DNA of 64,000 bases from Treponema sp. Marseille-Q4130. Its GTDB lineage: Bacteria > Spirochaetota > Spirochaetia > Treponematales > Treponemataceae. The position numbers were made by a program, and so were the translations under genes. Below are positions 49,279 through 58,384 of the stretch, one piece after another. The DNA is taken from NCBI RefSeq assembly GCF_014334325.1, contig NZ_JACSET010000009.1:34444-98443 (forward strand), in the 5' to 3' direction. Each line of letters begins with the position of its first letter. Position 1 is the first letter of the stretch. The notes under the pieces are model-generated. The model was not told where the DNA came from and did no database searches. It saw only the letters and a program-made list of their open reading frames with translations.

Positions 49279-50049
49279 ATGCGTTTACTGTTTATCCGGC
49301 ACGGCGACCCGAATTACGATTTGGACATTTTGACCGAAAAGGGAAAGCGCGAAGCCGCCCTGCTTGCAAGCCGCGTCGCAAAATGGCAGGTTACCGATTT
49401 TTTCGCCTCGCCCTTGGGACGCGCACAGGAGACGGCTCGAATCGCGATGAAGGACACCGGACGCAAAGCCGAAACCTGCGATTGGCTACAGGAATTTCAT
49501 TATAAAGTGCGCGATCCCGAAACGGGCAAAAACAAAATCGCGTGGGACTGGCTTCCGTCTTTTTATACCGACCCCGCAAACAAAGCGCTCCTCGACGCCG
49601 ACAAGTGGATGCATACTCCCGTTATGGAATCGGGCAATATCGCACAGCGCTTCGAAGAAGTGTGCGCAGGATTTGACGGCATCCTCGCACGCTACGGCTT
49701 CGTGCGCGAAGGCGGCATCTACCGGACTGACGGCACTCATTGTCAAAAAGGCGTATTCAACGATTCGATCGCACCCGTTAAACGATCCTACGATGACCGA
49801 ACGCTCGTCTTTTTTTGCCACTTGGGCGTCATGTTCGCGATCATCGGTCACCTCGTAAAAATATCGCCCGTGCAGTTGTGGCAGGGCTTTTACGTCGCGC
49901 CGACATCGGTGACCGTCCTCGCATCCGAAGAGCGTGTTCCCGGCACCGCATTTTTCCGCGTACAGACTTTCGGCGACACGAATCACTTGCACGACGGAAA
50001 TGAAGCGCCTTCGGCGGCAGGATATTTTACCGACGTGTTTTCCGATTAA
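49279..50049 (+). CDS. Histidine phosphatase family protein
   Basis: A 256-residue branch-1 histidine phosphatase. RLLFIRHGDPNYD holds the Arg-His-Gly phosphate-accepting motif, followed by ASPLGRAQETA and a late VFFCHLGVMFAIIG with the second catalytic histidine. Substrates range from phosphoglycerate to small sugars and cannot be told here. It lies three bases downstream of the kinase gene and is translationally coupled, so a vitamin-B6 phosphatase activity opposite to the kinase is conceivable but unproven. Confidence 0.82.
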   Translation: MRLLFIRHGDPNYDLDILTEKGKREAALLASRVAKWQVTDFFASPLGRAQETARIAMKDTGRKAETCDWLQEFHYKVRDPETGKNKIAWDWLPSFYTDPANKALLDADKWMHTPVMESGNIAQRFEEVCAGFDGILARYGFVREGGIYRTDGTHCQKGVFNDSIAPVKRSYDDRTLVFFCHLGVMFAIIGHLVKISPVQLWQGFYVAPTSVTVLASEERVPGTAFFRVQTFGDTNHLHDGNEAPSAAGYFTDVFSD

Positions 50050-50167
50050 TAAACACGATCACAATTCGCTTCAGGACAACCGCACCGGAAAATATACTCG
50101 CTGAAAAATAGCGTGTAATATAAAAAACCGGCTGCACTCCCGGCAGCAGCCCTGCCGTTCACCGCGG

Positions 50168-50232
50168 CTGACCGTAATCGGAATCGGACTGCGCAATCTC
50201 TTTTCACAAAGAGATTGCTTGCCATCGGTCAG
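50168..50232. other. Nested hairpin region in a convergent intergenic gap
   Basis: In the gene-free gap 50050-50411, CTGACCG (50168-50174) and CGGTCAG (50226-50232) enclose a perfect 11-bp stem GCAATCTCTTT/AAAGAGATTGC (50193-50218) with a TCAC loop. GCTGC/GCAGC pairs lie before it. It could be a pair of terminators or a small structured RNA; no coding frame of note is here. Confidence 0.4.
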
Positions 50233-50411
50233 AGTGGCTCGGCGTCAGTGCCGCTGCCTTGCGTTCCGCCTTTTTTATATAATTATACGCTTGCTTTTCC
50301 ATATACATTTCCGGTGCGGTTGCTCTGACATTCGATATTTACAACCGTCGGAGGTTCATAAGCCGATCATCGTACAATTGCACAGCGCTCATACGCTGCG
50401 CGAACGTTTAT

Positions 50412-51014
50412 TCACCGACGCAGCAAAACGGCGCCGCCGCTCGCATTGCGGAGCGCGTCGGAAAATTTTTGCAATTCGACGCTTTCGATTTCGCCGCTTA
50501 CGCTTACCGCCGATTCGAAGCGTTCTGCAATATCAAAAAGACGGAACTCTTTCATAATGTGCCGAAGCTTTTCATAGGCGGCATACGAAGCGGTAAACGA
50601 AAAGCGCGTTTTTTCGATAAGCTCCGAAAAGGCACCAAGCCTCTCGGCTTTTTCGATAACCGCCTTTGCCGCATCCGTGTACGCTTTAACAAGACCGCCC
50701 GTACCGAGGAGCGTTCCGCCGAAATAACGCGTGACGGTCAAAAGCGCATTCGTGCAGTTTTTCCCGCACAGTACATCGAGCACCGGACGAGCGGCCGTTC
50801 CCGAAGGTTCGCCGTCGTCGCTCATGCCGCGTATTTCAGCCGAAGGCCCGATGACGAAAGCGTGGACGACGTGAGAGGCGTCGGAGTATTTCGCTTTTTG
50901 AGATTTTAATAATTCGCGCGCTTCGCTCTGCGACGTACAGGGCAAAAGTTCGGCAATAAAGCGCGAATGCTTTACGAGCGTTTCAGAAACCGCATAGCCT
51001 GTAAGCTCATCCAA
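50412..51014 (-). CDS. YigZ/IMPACT family protein
   Basis: A 200-residue protein of the YigZ (UPF0029/IMPACT) family: KHSRFIAELLPCTSQSEA at the start, YSDASHVVHAFVIG, MSDDGEPSGTAARPVLDVL (the family's diagnostic motif) and VTRYFGGTLLGTGGLVKAY. The C-terminal half is an EF-G domain V-like fold. Relatives affect translation control; the bacterial role is unclear. It starts 15 bases after the parC-like gene on the same strand and is probably co-transcribed. Confidence 0.9.
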   Translation of the reverse strand: MDELTGYAVSETLVKHSRFIAELLPCTSQSEARELLKSQKAKYSDASHVVHAFVIGPSAEIRGMSDDGEPSGTAARPVLDVLCGKNCTNALLTVTRYFGGTLLGTGGLVKAYTDAAKAVIEKAERLGAFSELIEKTRFSFTASYAAYEKLRHIMKEFRLFDIAERFESAVSVSGEIESVELQKFSDALRNASGGAVLLRR

Positions 51015-51029
51015 AAAACTTTTCTCCGC

Positions 51030-52952
51030 TCAGGCTTCTTTCGGCGGCTCGACATCGACCGATTCGACTTCTTTCGGAGCTGCGCGCGTACCCTGTGCTT
51101 TCAATCCCTTTGTAGGGAAAGCGGACGCTTTAAAACTTTCGTCGAGTTTTTTTAAGCGCGCTTTTTTCGCGTAGTGCAGCGTAAACGTAAAATTTTTCCG
51201 CGTATCGACGTGGAGCACTTCTTTGCCGTCGGGCGCAAAAAAATAATCGCGATTCATGATATAACCTTCGACACGGCATCGTTTAACAAAAACGTATTTC
51301 GTTTCGGGGTCGCGGTAGATGACCGTAAAGAGCACTTTCGAAAGACTTTCTTTGTCCGCAAGCCCGCACCAAAACATGCCCGGCCCGACGAACACTTTTT
51401 GCGGAGAATCGGTTACGCTGAATATGCCGCTCCGCCGGACAAAGAGTACCCTGTCGTAGGGCGTAATTTTAAGCACTTCGACGCCGCCCGAAACGCCCGT
51501 TCCGAGATAGCCCGACGTGCCGTCGTATTTGAGCGGGATATCGCGTTTGACGATTTCTTTGACGTCGACCTTTTCGATGTCGGCTATCGTCGTGAGGCGC
51601 TGCGTCTTTTCCGCGTCGAGCTTTGCAAGCAAGCCGTCGAGCCACGTGATTGCATAAGCGGCAAGATGCTTTAAAAGCTTGTCGATTTCTTTGATGCGGT
51701 TTTTCGCGGCTTCCACTTCCTGACGGTTTTTGTTGATATCGTAAAGCGAAATGCGGCGGATCGGAATCTTCAGCAAGTGATCGACATCGTCGTCGGTTAT
51801 GGGACGCAGAAGTTCTTTTTTAAACGGCACAAAACCTTTTTTTACCGCATCGACGACTGCCTCTTGCGTTTTCATCTGTTCGATATTTTTATAGATGCGC
51901 TCTTCGATAAAGATGCGCTCAAGCGTCCGCAAATGCAGCTTTTCGAATTGTTCGGCACGCTCGACGGTGAGTTCGTCTTTCAGCACGCCGACGAGCTGCT
52001 TTGCATGAAATTTAATAACGTCGGTTACGGTAATCTGCACCGGCATATTGTTGCGGATGACGAGCAGATTGCAGTATATCGTCTGTTCGCATTCGGTGTA
52101 TGCATAAAGCGCATCGACGATATCGGCGGCATACACGCCGCGCGGAAGCTTTATTTCGATGTTGACGGTTTCGGCCGTGTAATCGTTGATCGACGCGATG
52201 CGCACTTTATTGTTTTTAGCGGCTTTTTCGATCGAATCCATGAGCGACTCGGTCGTCGAACCGAAGGGCAGCTCGGTGATCGTAATCTTTTTTTCGTCGC
52301 TTAAATCCATCTTCGCTCTCGTAACGATTTTGCCCAAGCCGTCCTGATAGTCCGACACGTCGATGAGACCGCCCGTTTGAAAGTCGGGATAGAGCGTAAA
52401 CTTTTCGCCGCGCAGACATTTTTTTTCGGCTTCGATGACTTCGCGGATATTGTGGGGAAGGATTTTCGTACTCATGCCGACGGCGATCCCTTCCGCGCCC
52501 AAAATCAGTACAAGAGGCAGCTTTGCGCGAAACATAACAGGCTCTTTATTGCGCCCGTCGTAGCTCGGAACGTAATCGGTGATTTTCGGATTGTAGAGGA
52601 TATCGCGCGCAATGGGGCGCAGACGGCATTCGATATAACGCGCCGCGGATGCCGAATCCCCGGTGTAGAGGTTTCCGAAGTTTCCCTGCCGATCGACGAG
52701 CAAATCCTTATTGGCAAGAACGACGAGCGCCGAATAAATGGAGGCATCCCCGTGCGGGTGATATTTCATGCACTGACCGACGACGTTTGCGACTTTGTGA
52801 AATTTGCCGTCGTCCGCTTCGAGGAGCGTGTGGAGGATCCTCCGCTGTACCGGCTTCAGTCCGTCGACGAGTTCGGGAATCGCACGATCTCGGATAACAT
52901 AGCTTGCATATTGAATGAAATTGCTGTCGAAAAGATTTTTCACGTATGCCAT
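51030..52952 (-). CDS. parC: Type IIA topoisomerase subunit A (ParC/GyrA-like)
   Basis: A 640-residue DNA-cleaving subunit. MAYVKNLFDSNFIQYASYVI is the typical ParC opening; the active tyrosine is in SAARYIECRL; MKYHPHGDASIYSALV is the quinolone-region helix; the coiled-coil gate is about 360-460. The C-terminal domain is short, with few beta-pinwheel blades, which points to ParC (decatenation) rather than GyrA. No parE gene is in the window. The predicted mRNA is leaderless, with AAGACA-17-TATACT eight bases before the ATG. Confidence 0.82.
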   Translation of the reverse strand: MAYVKNLFDSNFIQYASYVIRDRAIPELVDGLKPVQRRILHTLLEADDGKFHKVANVVGQCMKYHPHGDASIYSALVVLANKDLLVDRQGNFGNLYTGDSASAARYIECRLRPIARDILYNPKITDYVPSYDGRNKEPVMFRAKLPLVLILGAEGIAVGMSTKILPHNIREVIEAEKKCLRGEKFTLYPDFQTGGLIDVSDYQDGLGKIVTRAKMDLSDEKKITITELPFGSTTESLMDSIEKAAKNNKVRIASINDYTAETVNIEIKLPRGVYAADIVDALYAYTECEQTIYCNLLVIRNNMPVQITVTDVIKFHAKQLVGVLKDELTVERAEQFEKLHLRTLERIFIEERIYKNIEQMKTQEAVVDAVKKGFVPFKKELLRPITDDDVDHLLKIPIRRISLYDINKNRQEVEAAKNRIKEIDKLLKHLAAYAITWLDGLLAKLDAEKTQRLTTIADIEKVDVKEIVKRDIPLKYDGTSGYLGTGVSGGVEVLKITPYDRVLFVRRSGIFSVTDSPQKVFVGPGMFWCGLADKESLSKVLFTVIYRDPETKYVFVKRCRVEGYIMNRDYFFAPDGKEVLHVDTRKNFTFTLHYAKKARLKKLDESFKASAFPTKGLKAQGTRAAPKEVESVDVEPPKEA

Positions 52953-52960
52953 ACCGTTTC

Positions 52961-52989
52961 AGTATACAGCAAATGCGGACTTCTGTCTT
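52961..52989 (-). promoter_or_regulatory. Promoter giving a predicted leaderless mRNA
   Basis: On the minus strand: AAGACA (52984-52989), a 17-base spacer and TATACT (52961-52966), eight bases before the parC-like ATG at 52952. Confidence 0.5.
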
Positions 52990-53079
52990 GCAACACGATA
53001 CGGCAGTCGCGCGCCGCCGGTGCAAAAGATATGTGATATTTTCGTGTGTCGGTACGTGCGGCGAAAACCGTTTGTCGTT

Positions 53080-53865
53080 TTATACCATATACCCCAGACA
53101 CGAAGAAATCTGCCGAGCGGTTTCACAAATCATATAGATATTCGAATCCATCTGCTCTTTTGCAATATAATTTTCGAATGCGCTCATGCTCACCGCTGCG
53201 ACGATTTTTCCGCTCGAATCGCGGATCGGCGCGGCATTGCAGTTGTCGTTTAAGATAAGCTCTTCGCGGTCGATCGCATATCCCTGTTCCCGTACTTTCC
53301 TCAGTTCACGCTGCAAAAGCGCGTAGTCGGTAATCGTGTGAACGGTAAACTCTTTCAGCCCGCCGCTTTTATCGATAATTCTTTCAAGCTCTTCGGGGTA
53401 CAATTCGGAAACGAGCACTTTGCCCAAAGCGGAAGCGTTAAACGGAACTTTTCTTCCCGGCGTAAAATACGTTTTGAGTACGACTTGTCCGTCGATCCTG
53501 TCGGTCTGTACCACTTCGCCGTCGTAAAGAACTCCGAGATTGATATTCGCTTCGGGAAAGCGATGCGCAAGCATTTCCATATACGGAAGCGCGAACTTCC
53601 GTATATGAATCGAAGAAAGCGCGCGGTTAAACAGCTTTAACACTTTGAGTGAAAGCGTATATGTCCCCGCCGTTTCGTTTTTTATCAAATAACCGGCGGA
53701 CGTCATCGTCGAAAGCAGACGGTAGGCCATATTGACGTTTACCTGCAGCGCTTTCATGACATCCTGCACCGTAAACGGATCTTCCCGGTCGGCCGCCATG
53801 TCGAAGATCGCAAGGCTTCGCGAAACTGTTTTTACATTATATTTTTCTTCTTTATCGCCGGTCAT
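53080..53865 (-). CDS. IclR-family regulator of the sugar-acid operon
   Basis: A 261-residue IclR protein: N-terminal winged helix (about 12-75; FTVQDVMKALQVNVNMAYRL) and C-terminal effector domain (about 95-255; VPFNASALGKVLVSELYP, the GYAIDREE loop and NAAPIRDSSGKIVAAVSMSA). Such regulators bind a pathway intermediate. It is the last gene in a run of eight on the same strand that encodes glucarate-type metabolism, so it probably controls that operon. The start at 53865 (MTGDKEEKYN) is chosen because the domain begins there; a TATACT box ends nine bases before it. Confidence 0.82.
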   Translation of the reverse strand: MTGDKEEKYNVKTVSRSLAIFDMAADREDPFTVQDVMKALQVNVNMAYRLLSTMTSAGYLIKNETAGTYTLSLKVLKLFNRALSSIHIRKFALPYMEMLAHRFPEANINLGVLYDGEVVQTDRIDGQVVLKTYFTPGRKVPFNASALGKVLVSELYPEELERIIDKSGGLKEFTVHTITDYALLQRELRKVREQGYAIDREELILNDNCNAAPIRDSSGKIVAAVSMSAFENYIAKEQMDSNIYMICETARQISSCLGYMV

Positions 53866-53923
53866 ATTATGTGGAGTATACCGATATTGAAGATAAAATG
53901 AAATATCGAAACGTAATTTTTCA

Positions 53924-55258
53924 TTATCGTACCATACACGGTTTTTTCGAATCGAATTTCCATCCGGAAATAAGATGCTGCATACCGACATCATCTCGGC
54001 GATCCCCGTACGGAAGTTTTTTATAAAGTGCATTTGCTTTCAGGATCGCATCCATATCGATTTCGAGACCGAAGCCCGGTGCGTCGGGGATATGAATTCT
54101 GCCGCCGATGATTTTGTACGGAGAACGGGTAAGGTGCTGTCCGTCCTGCCAAATCCAATGCGTATCCATCGCCGTCACCGAAGGACAGGCGGCGGCGGTT
54201 TGCGCAAAAATCGCAAGCGATATGTCGAAGTGATTATTCGAATGACAACCCCATGTCAACCCCCAGTTGTCAAGCACTTGGCCGATACGTACCGAATCGC
54301 TCATCGTCCAAAAATGCGGATCGGCGAGCACTATGTCGATCGATTTTTCTACTACCGCATGATAAAACTGTCTCCAATCGGTTGCGATCATATTCGTCGC
54401 CGTGGGAATTCCCGTCCGCATTTTAAATTCGGCCATCGTTTCGCGTCCCGAATAGCCGCCTTCGGTACCGCACGGATCTTCAGCGTATGAGAGACAGCTG
54501 TCCTTACACAGGCGAACGGCATCGGCAAGTTTCCACGCGCCGTTCGGGTCTATGTTGATGTGCGCATCCGGAAATTCCTTCCCGAGCGCAGCAACCGCTT
54601 CCATCTCTTTTTCTCCGGAAAACACGCCGCCTTTGAGTTTAAAATCTTTAAATCCGTAATATTCTTTTGCGGCATGTGCCTGCGCTACGATACCCGCCGT
54701 ATCCATGGCCGGTTTTCTGCGCGTACGGAACCAAATATTGTCCGATGCATCTTCTGTGATATAACGCTCGTCGTATTTTCTTCCGTCCGCCTGATAAAAC
54801 AAATAGCCGAGAACCGTAACGTCATCCCGTTGCTTGCCGTCGCCCAAAAGTTCGCATACGGGAAGACCGAGAAACTGTCCCCATAAATCGAGAAGAGCGG
54901 CTTCAATTGCGGATTCGGCATGAACGACATCTTTCAATTTCGTCAAATCGAGATTTTGTATGCCGTCGCTGTTTTTCGTTCTTTCGTTGTGACCGGTTTT
55001 CAGTTTCGCGACAATCGTTTTATATTTGCACAGCGGCTGACCGACGACAAAGGGAACGGCATCTTCAAGCGATTTCGTAATCGCTTCTCCGCCGTGAACT
55101 TCTCCGATGCCCGTATGACCGGCATTATCTTTTAAAATAACGATATTGCGCGTAAAAAACGGTGCATGTGCTCCGCTCAACGAAAGCAGCATACTGTCAT
55201 AGCCTGCAACGGGATAAACCTGCATCTGTGTTACAATCGGCGTATCGACGTTCGTCAT
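53924..55258 (-). CDS. Glucarate dehydratase-like enolase-superfamily enzyme (paralogue 1)
   Basis: A 444-residue enolase-superfamily protein of the glucarate dehydratase type. The active-site elements are intact: K-x-K in DFKLKGGVF, metal ligands in NIDPNGAW and [23 protein letters not shown], and the histidine in HSNNHFDIS. The family dehydrates D-glucarate or L-idarate to 5-keto-4-deoxyglucarate. It is about half identical to the enzyme at 59297-60631, so the operon may handle two different acids or epimers. GGAGG precedes the ATG. Confidence 0.82.
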   Translation of the reverse strand: MTNVDTPIVTQMQVYPVAGYDSMLLSLSGAHAPFFTRNIVILKDNAGHTGIGEVHGGEAITKSLEDAVPFVVGQPLCKYKTIVAKLKTGHNERTKNSDGIQNLDLTKLKDVVHAESAIEAALLDLWGQFLGLPVCELLGDGKQRDDVTVLGYLFYQADGRKYDERYITEDASDNIWFRTRRKPAMDTAGIVAQAHAAKEYYGFKDFKLKGGVFSGEKEMEAVAALGKEFPDAHINIDPNGAWKLADAVRLCKDSCLSYAEDPCGTEGGYSGRETMAEFKMRTGIPTATNMIATDWRQFYHAVVEKSIDIVLADPHFWTMSDSVRIGQVLDNWGLTWGCHSNNHFDISLAIFAQTAAACPSVTAMDTHWIWQDGQHLTRSPYKIIGGRIHIPDAPGFGLEIDMDAILKANALYKKLPYGDRRDDVGMQHLISGWKFDSKKPCMVR

Positions 55259-55279
55259 ATATCCTCCGAATATTAATAA

Positions 55280-56791
55280 TCAAACCGGCTGCGGTCCGTT
55301 TTTTACTGAAGCTCCGGCGTTTCGCATTGAATGTATCCCCTTAATAATCGAGCGGATGATTGAAAAACAGGCAAGTGCGATAAATATGATTGCGATAGGA
55401 TGCTTAAATATTTCAAGAGCATCTCCGTTCGAATACTGTAACCCGCGTCTGAGATTTGTTTCAAAATCTTTTGCAAGGATAAAGCCCAGTATGAACGGCG
55501 GCAACGGCACACTGACGACTTTCATCACATATCCGATAACGCCGAACAGCAAAAGGCTGAATATATCAAATACCCGATAATTGAGCGCGTACGATCCGAT
55601 ACAGCACAAGACAATAATAACCGGCAATAAAATATATGACGGGATTTTTAATATTTTTACGAAACCGCGCAGGCATGTAAACATAATAACAGCCATAAAA
55701 ACCGACGATAAAATCATAGCCGCATAAATCGTATAGACGGTCTGCGCGCTCGTTTGGAAAAGAAGCGGACCCGGGGTAAGGCCGTGCAGCATAAATCCTC
55801 CGAGCAGAATCGCCGTAACGCCGTCGCCCGGAATACCGAGCGTAAGCAACGGAATCATGGCTCCTCCGATGCTTGCATTGTTCGAAGTTTCGCTTGCTAT
55901 AACACCGTCTACGATTCCCGTACCGAATTTTTCGGGATGCTTCGATGAATTTTTTGCAACCGAATATGCGATCAGATTGCTCGTCGAACCGCCGATTCCG
56001 GGAAGAATACCGATGCCGAGCCCGACAACCGCCGAGCGGATAAAATTTCCGATTTGATCTTTTATATCGCTCCACGTAAAACCGAGTCCTTTCAGACGAT
56101 ACTCGGTCATCGAAGCGTCTTTGTGCTCCGTAATCGCCGTTTCGAGAACTTCGCTTACCGCATACAAGCCGACGAGAACCGGGAGTAAAGCGAATCCCGA
56201 AGTAAGATCGAGCGAATTGAATGTAAAGCGTTTTGCCGAATCGATCGGTGCAAGCCCGACGGTTGCAAACATCATACCGAACAATGCGCTCAACAAACCT
56301 TTTGCCATCGACTTGCCGGCAAGGCTGGAAATAAGCGTCAGGGCGAAAAGCGTCACGCCGAAATATTCCCATGGCCCGAAACGTATCGTGAGTGCCGCAA
56401 GCGGTTTTGAAATGATAACCATTGCCGCGATACTGAAGACCGTTCCGATAAACGAACTGAATATGCCTACACCGAGTGCTTTGCCCGCTTCACCTTTCAG
56501 CGCAAGAGGTCTTCCGTCGAACGTCGTCGCAATCGAAGCGGGGGTACCCGGCATATTCAGTAAAATAGCCGAAACCAGCCCTCCCGATGTACCGCCGATA
56601 TAAATCGCCGTAAGCATCGATAAACCCGTTTCTTTTGTCAAAACATACGTAATCGGAAGCATCATAGAAATACCGGCAACCGTTGTCAGTCCCGGAATCG
56701 CTCCGAAGATAATTCCAAATACGACTCCGAAAATTATCAAGCCGACAGTGAGCGGTTGGGTAAAAAGACCTATAAAACTTGAAAGCAGCAT
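55280..56791 (-). CDS. tctA: Tripartite tricarboxylate transporter large permease
   Basis: A 503-residue TctA-type permease with about eleven hydrophobic helices. Family segments: VFGIIFGAIPGLTTVAGISM, YIGGTSGGLVSAILLNMPGT, LGIGILPGIGGSTSNLIAYS. It forms the channel of a TTT importer driven by an ion gradient. It follows tctB by ten bases and precedes the dehydratase gene by 21. In this operon the cargo is probably a sugar diacid rather than citrate. Confidence 0.9.
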   Translation of the reverse strand: MLLSSFIGLFTQPLTVGLIIFGVVFGIIFGAIPGLTTVAGISMMLPITYVLTKETGLSMLTAIYIGGTSGGLVSAILLNMPGTPASIATTFDGRPLALKGEAGKALGVGIFSSFIGTVFSIAAMVIISKPLAALTIRFGPWEYFGVTLFALTLISSLAGKSMAKGLLSALFGMMFATVGLAPIDSAKRFTFNSLDLTSGFALLPVLVGLYAVSEVLETAITEHKDASMTEYRLKGLGFTWSDIKDQIGNFIRSAVVGLGIGILPGIGGSTSNLIAYSVAKNSSKHPEKFGTGIVDGVIASETSNNASIGGAMIPLLTLGIPGDGVTAILLGGFMLHGLTPGPLLFQTSAQTVYTIYAAMILSSVFMAVIMFTCLRGFVKILKIPSYILLPVIIVLCCIGSYALNYRVFDIFSLLLFGVIGYVMKVVSVPLPPFILGFILAKDFETNLRRGLQYSNGDALEIFKHPIAIIFIALACFSIIRSIIKGIHSMRNAGASVKNGPQPV

Positions 56792-56801
56792 AATACCCCC
56801 G

Positions 56802-57305
56802 TCAATAACCGAAAACGCCTCTCGGTAAAATCAAACCGAGCAGATTATTAAAAACCGTATACACGAGAAAAGAAACGGCAACCGAAAAAAGAACCGTAAA
56901 GATTCCGGTTTTCGCATTTTTACGCGGAACCAATAAAAAAATCATTGCCGAAAGGTAAAAAACGGTTGAAACGATAAAACCTAATTTGTCGAATAAAAAA
57001 ATATAAACGGTAAGGAGTACGATTGCGAAAACAAATTTACCGAATACATTCCGGTTTATACGTACCGACGTATCCGAGACATTGACCGTACTCAGCTTTT
57101 TCAATTTTAAAACGGCTTGTATGACCACTGAGAAACTCAGTATCGCCATTATGACGGCGAGAATTTGCGGCACGATTTTCGAAGACAGTCCCGCGTCTCC
57201 GAACGGATTATATGACTCTATCGGAAACGTCCCGGCAAAATACGCTATCGCCAGCAGGAAAAAAAATAATCCGATACCGATATCTTTTTTTATTTTTTGT
57301 TCCAT
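56802..57305 (-). CDS. tctB: Tripartite tricarboxylate transporter small permease
   Basis: A 167-residue TctB-type protein with four hydrophobic helices (IGIGLFFFLLAIAYFAGTF, ILAVIMAILSFSVVIQAVLK, VFAIVLLTVYIFLFDKLGFI and the last near the C-terminus). It assists TctA in the membrane. The ATG at 57305 is chosen for its eight-base distance from AAGGAG; another ATG at 57311 is too close to it. Sequence is poorly conserved in this family, so the call leans on context. Confidence 0.8.
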   Translation of the reverse strand: MEQKIKKDIGIGLFFFLLAIAYFAGTFPIESYNPFGDAGLSSKIVPQILAVIMAILSFSVVIQAVLKLKKLSTVNVSDTSVRINRNVFGKFVFAIVLLTVYIFLFDKLGFIVSTVFYLSAMIFLLVPRKNAKTGIFTVLFSVAVSFLVYTVFNNLLGLILPRGVFGY

Positions 57306-57367
57306 AAGCATATCTCCTTTATACGGACAATGCGGCAAACGATGCCGTTCGCCGCATTTGAGGATTG

Positions 57368-58348
57368 CTATTTTTTTACACCCGCTCTGATTTGATCGCG
57401 GATCGCCATAAGCGCATCGTATTGTGATTTATAAAGAGCTGTCGTTGCCGCAGGATCTTTGTACATCGGTATCTGATACAGTTTTTCCAAATCCGCTTTG
57501 TACTGAGTATTCGTCTTAATAATTTTTTCACACGCAGCGGCAAATTTGGCGACGATCGCTTTATCCGTTCCCTTAGGCATAAAAAACGTATTGTCGTAGC
57601 TGTAGCCGCAGTTTACGCCGAGTTCTTTCAATGTCGGCACATCTTTAAGGATATCCGAACGTTCCGTACTTACATTGGCTATTATTCTCAGCGTACCGTT
57701 TTTTACATAATCGATAACTTGGCTGTAATTCAATTCGGTTACATCAACGTGATTGCCGAGAATGAGTTGGAGCCTTTCTCCCGAACCTCCGGAGCTGACA
57801 ACATTAAACTTAGCGCCCGCAGCTTGAACCGCGATTCCTATCCATTGCGTCGATGCGCCGGTATTTGCGGTAAAGCGATATTTGCCGGGTTCGTTTTTCG
57901 TTGCATTCACGACATCCTGATATGTGTGCCAATCGGGATGCTGTTTTGCATTGATGAGAAGAACTTCATCCGATGCACGGGAAAATACGCATACCGGTTC
58001 GAAATCCTGATAACCGAAATCGACCATACCCGAAACCTGTGCCATGTGCATCGATATTTGATGGACGAGCACGGTGTATCCGTCATTTGCGGAATCCTTT
58101 ACCTGCGCCGCTCCGATCGTACCGCCGGAACCCGCAACATTCGTCACTACGACGGGCTGCCGGAGTTCCTGCGTCAAATACTTTGCAAGCGTACGCGCGT
58201 TGACATCAGAATTACCGCCGGCGGCAAACGGAACAATCAAATTGATCGATTTTTTCGGCCAATCGATGCCGCCCGCATCCTTGTCTCCGTTTGCAAAAAC
58301 GGAAAACGCCAGTGTTAAAACCGTAACCATTACAATTAATTTTTTCAT
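57368..58348 (-). CDS. tctC: Tripartite tricarboxylate transporter substrate-binding protein
   Basis: A 326-residue TctC/Bug-type receptor with a signal peptide (KKLIVMVTVLTLAFSVFA). Family marks: WPKKSINLIVPFAAGGNSDV and VVVTNVAGSGGTIGAAQVK at the cleft, with a later FFMPKGTDKAIVAKF. It binds a carboxylic acid in the periplasm. It lies first of the three transporter genes, upstream of tctB and tctA, directly after the DapA-family gene. Confidence 0.9.
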   Translation of the reverse strand: MKKLIVMVTVLTLAFSVFANGDKDAGGIDWPKKSINLIVPFAAGGNSDVNARTLAKYLTQELRQPVVVTNVAGSGGTIGAAQVKDSANDGYTVLVHQISMHMAQVSGMVDFGYQDFEPVCVFSRASDEVLLINAKQHPDWHTYQDVVNATKNEPGKYRFTANTGASTQWIGIAVQAAGAKFNVVSSGGSGERLQLILGNHVDVTELNYSQVIDYVKNGTLRIIANVSTERSDILKDVPTLKELGVNCGYSYDNTFFMPKGTDKAIVAKFAAACEKIIKTNTQYKADLEKLYQIPMYKDPAATTALYKSQYDALMAIRDQIRAGVKK

Positions 58349-58384
58349 AACGCCCCCTTATTAAAAATAATTCATATAAAGAAC

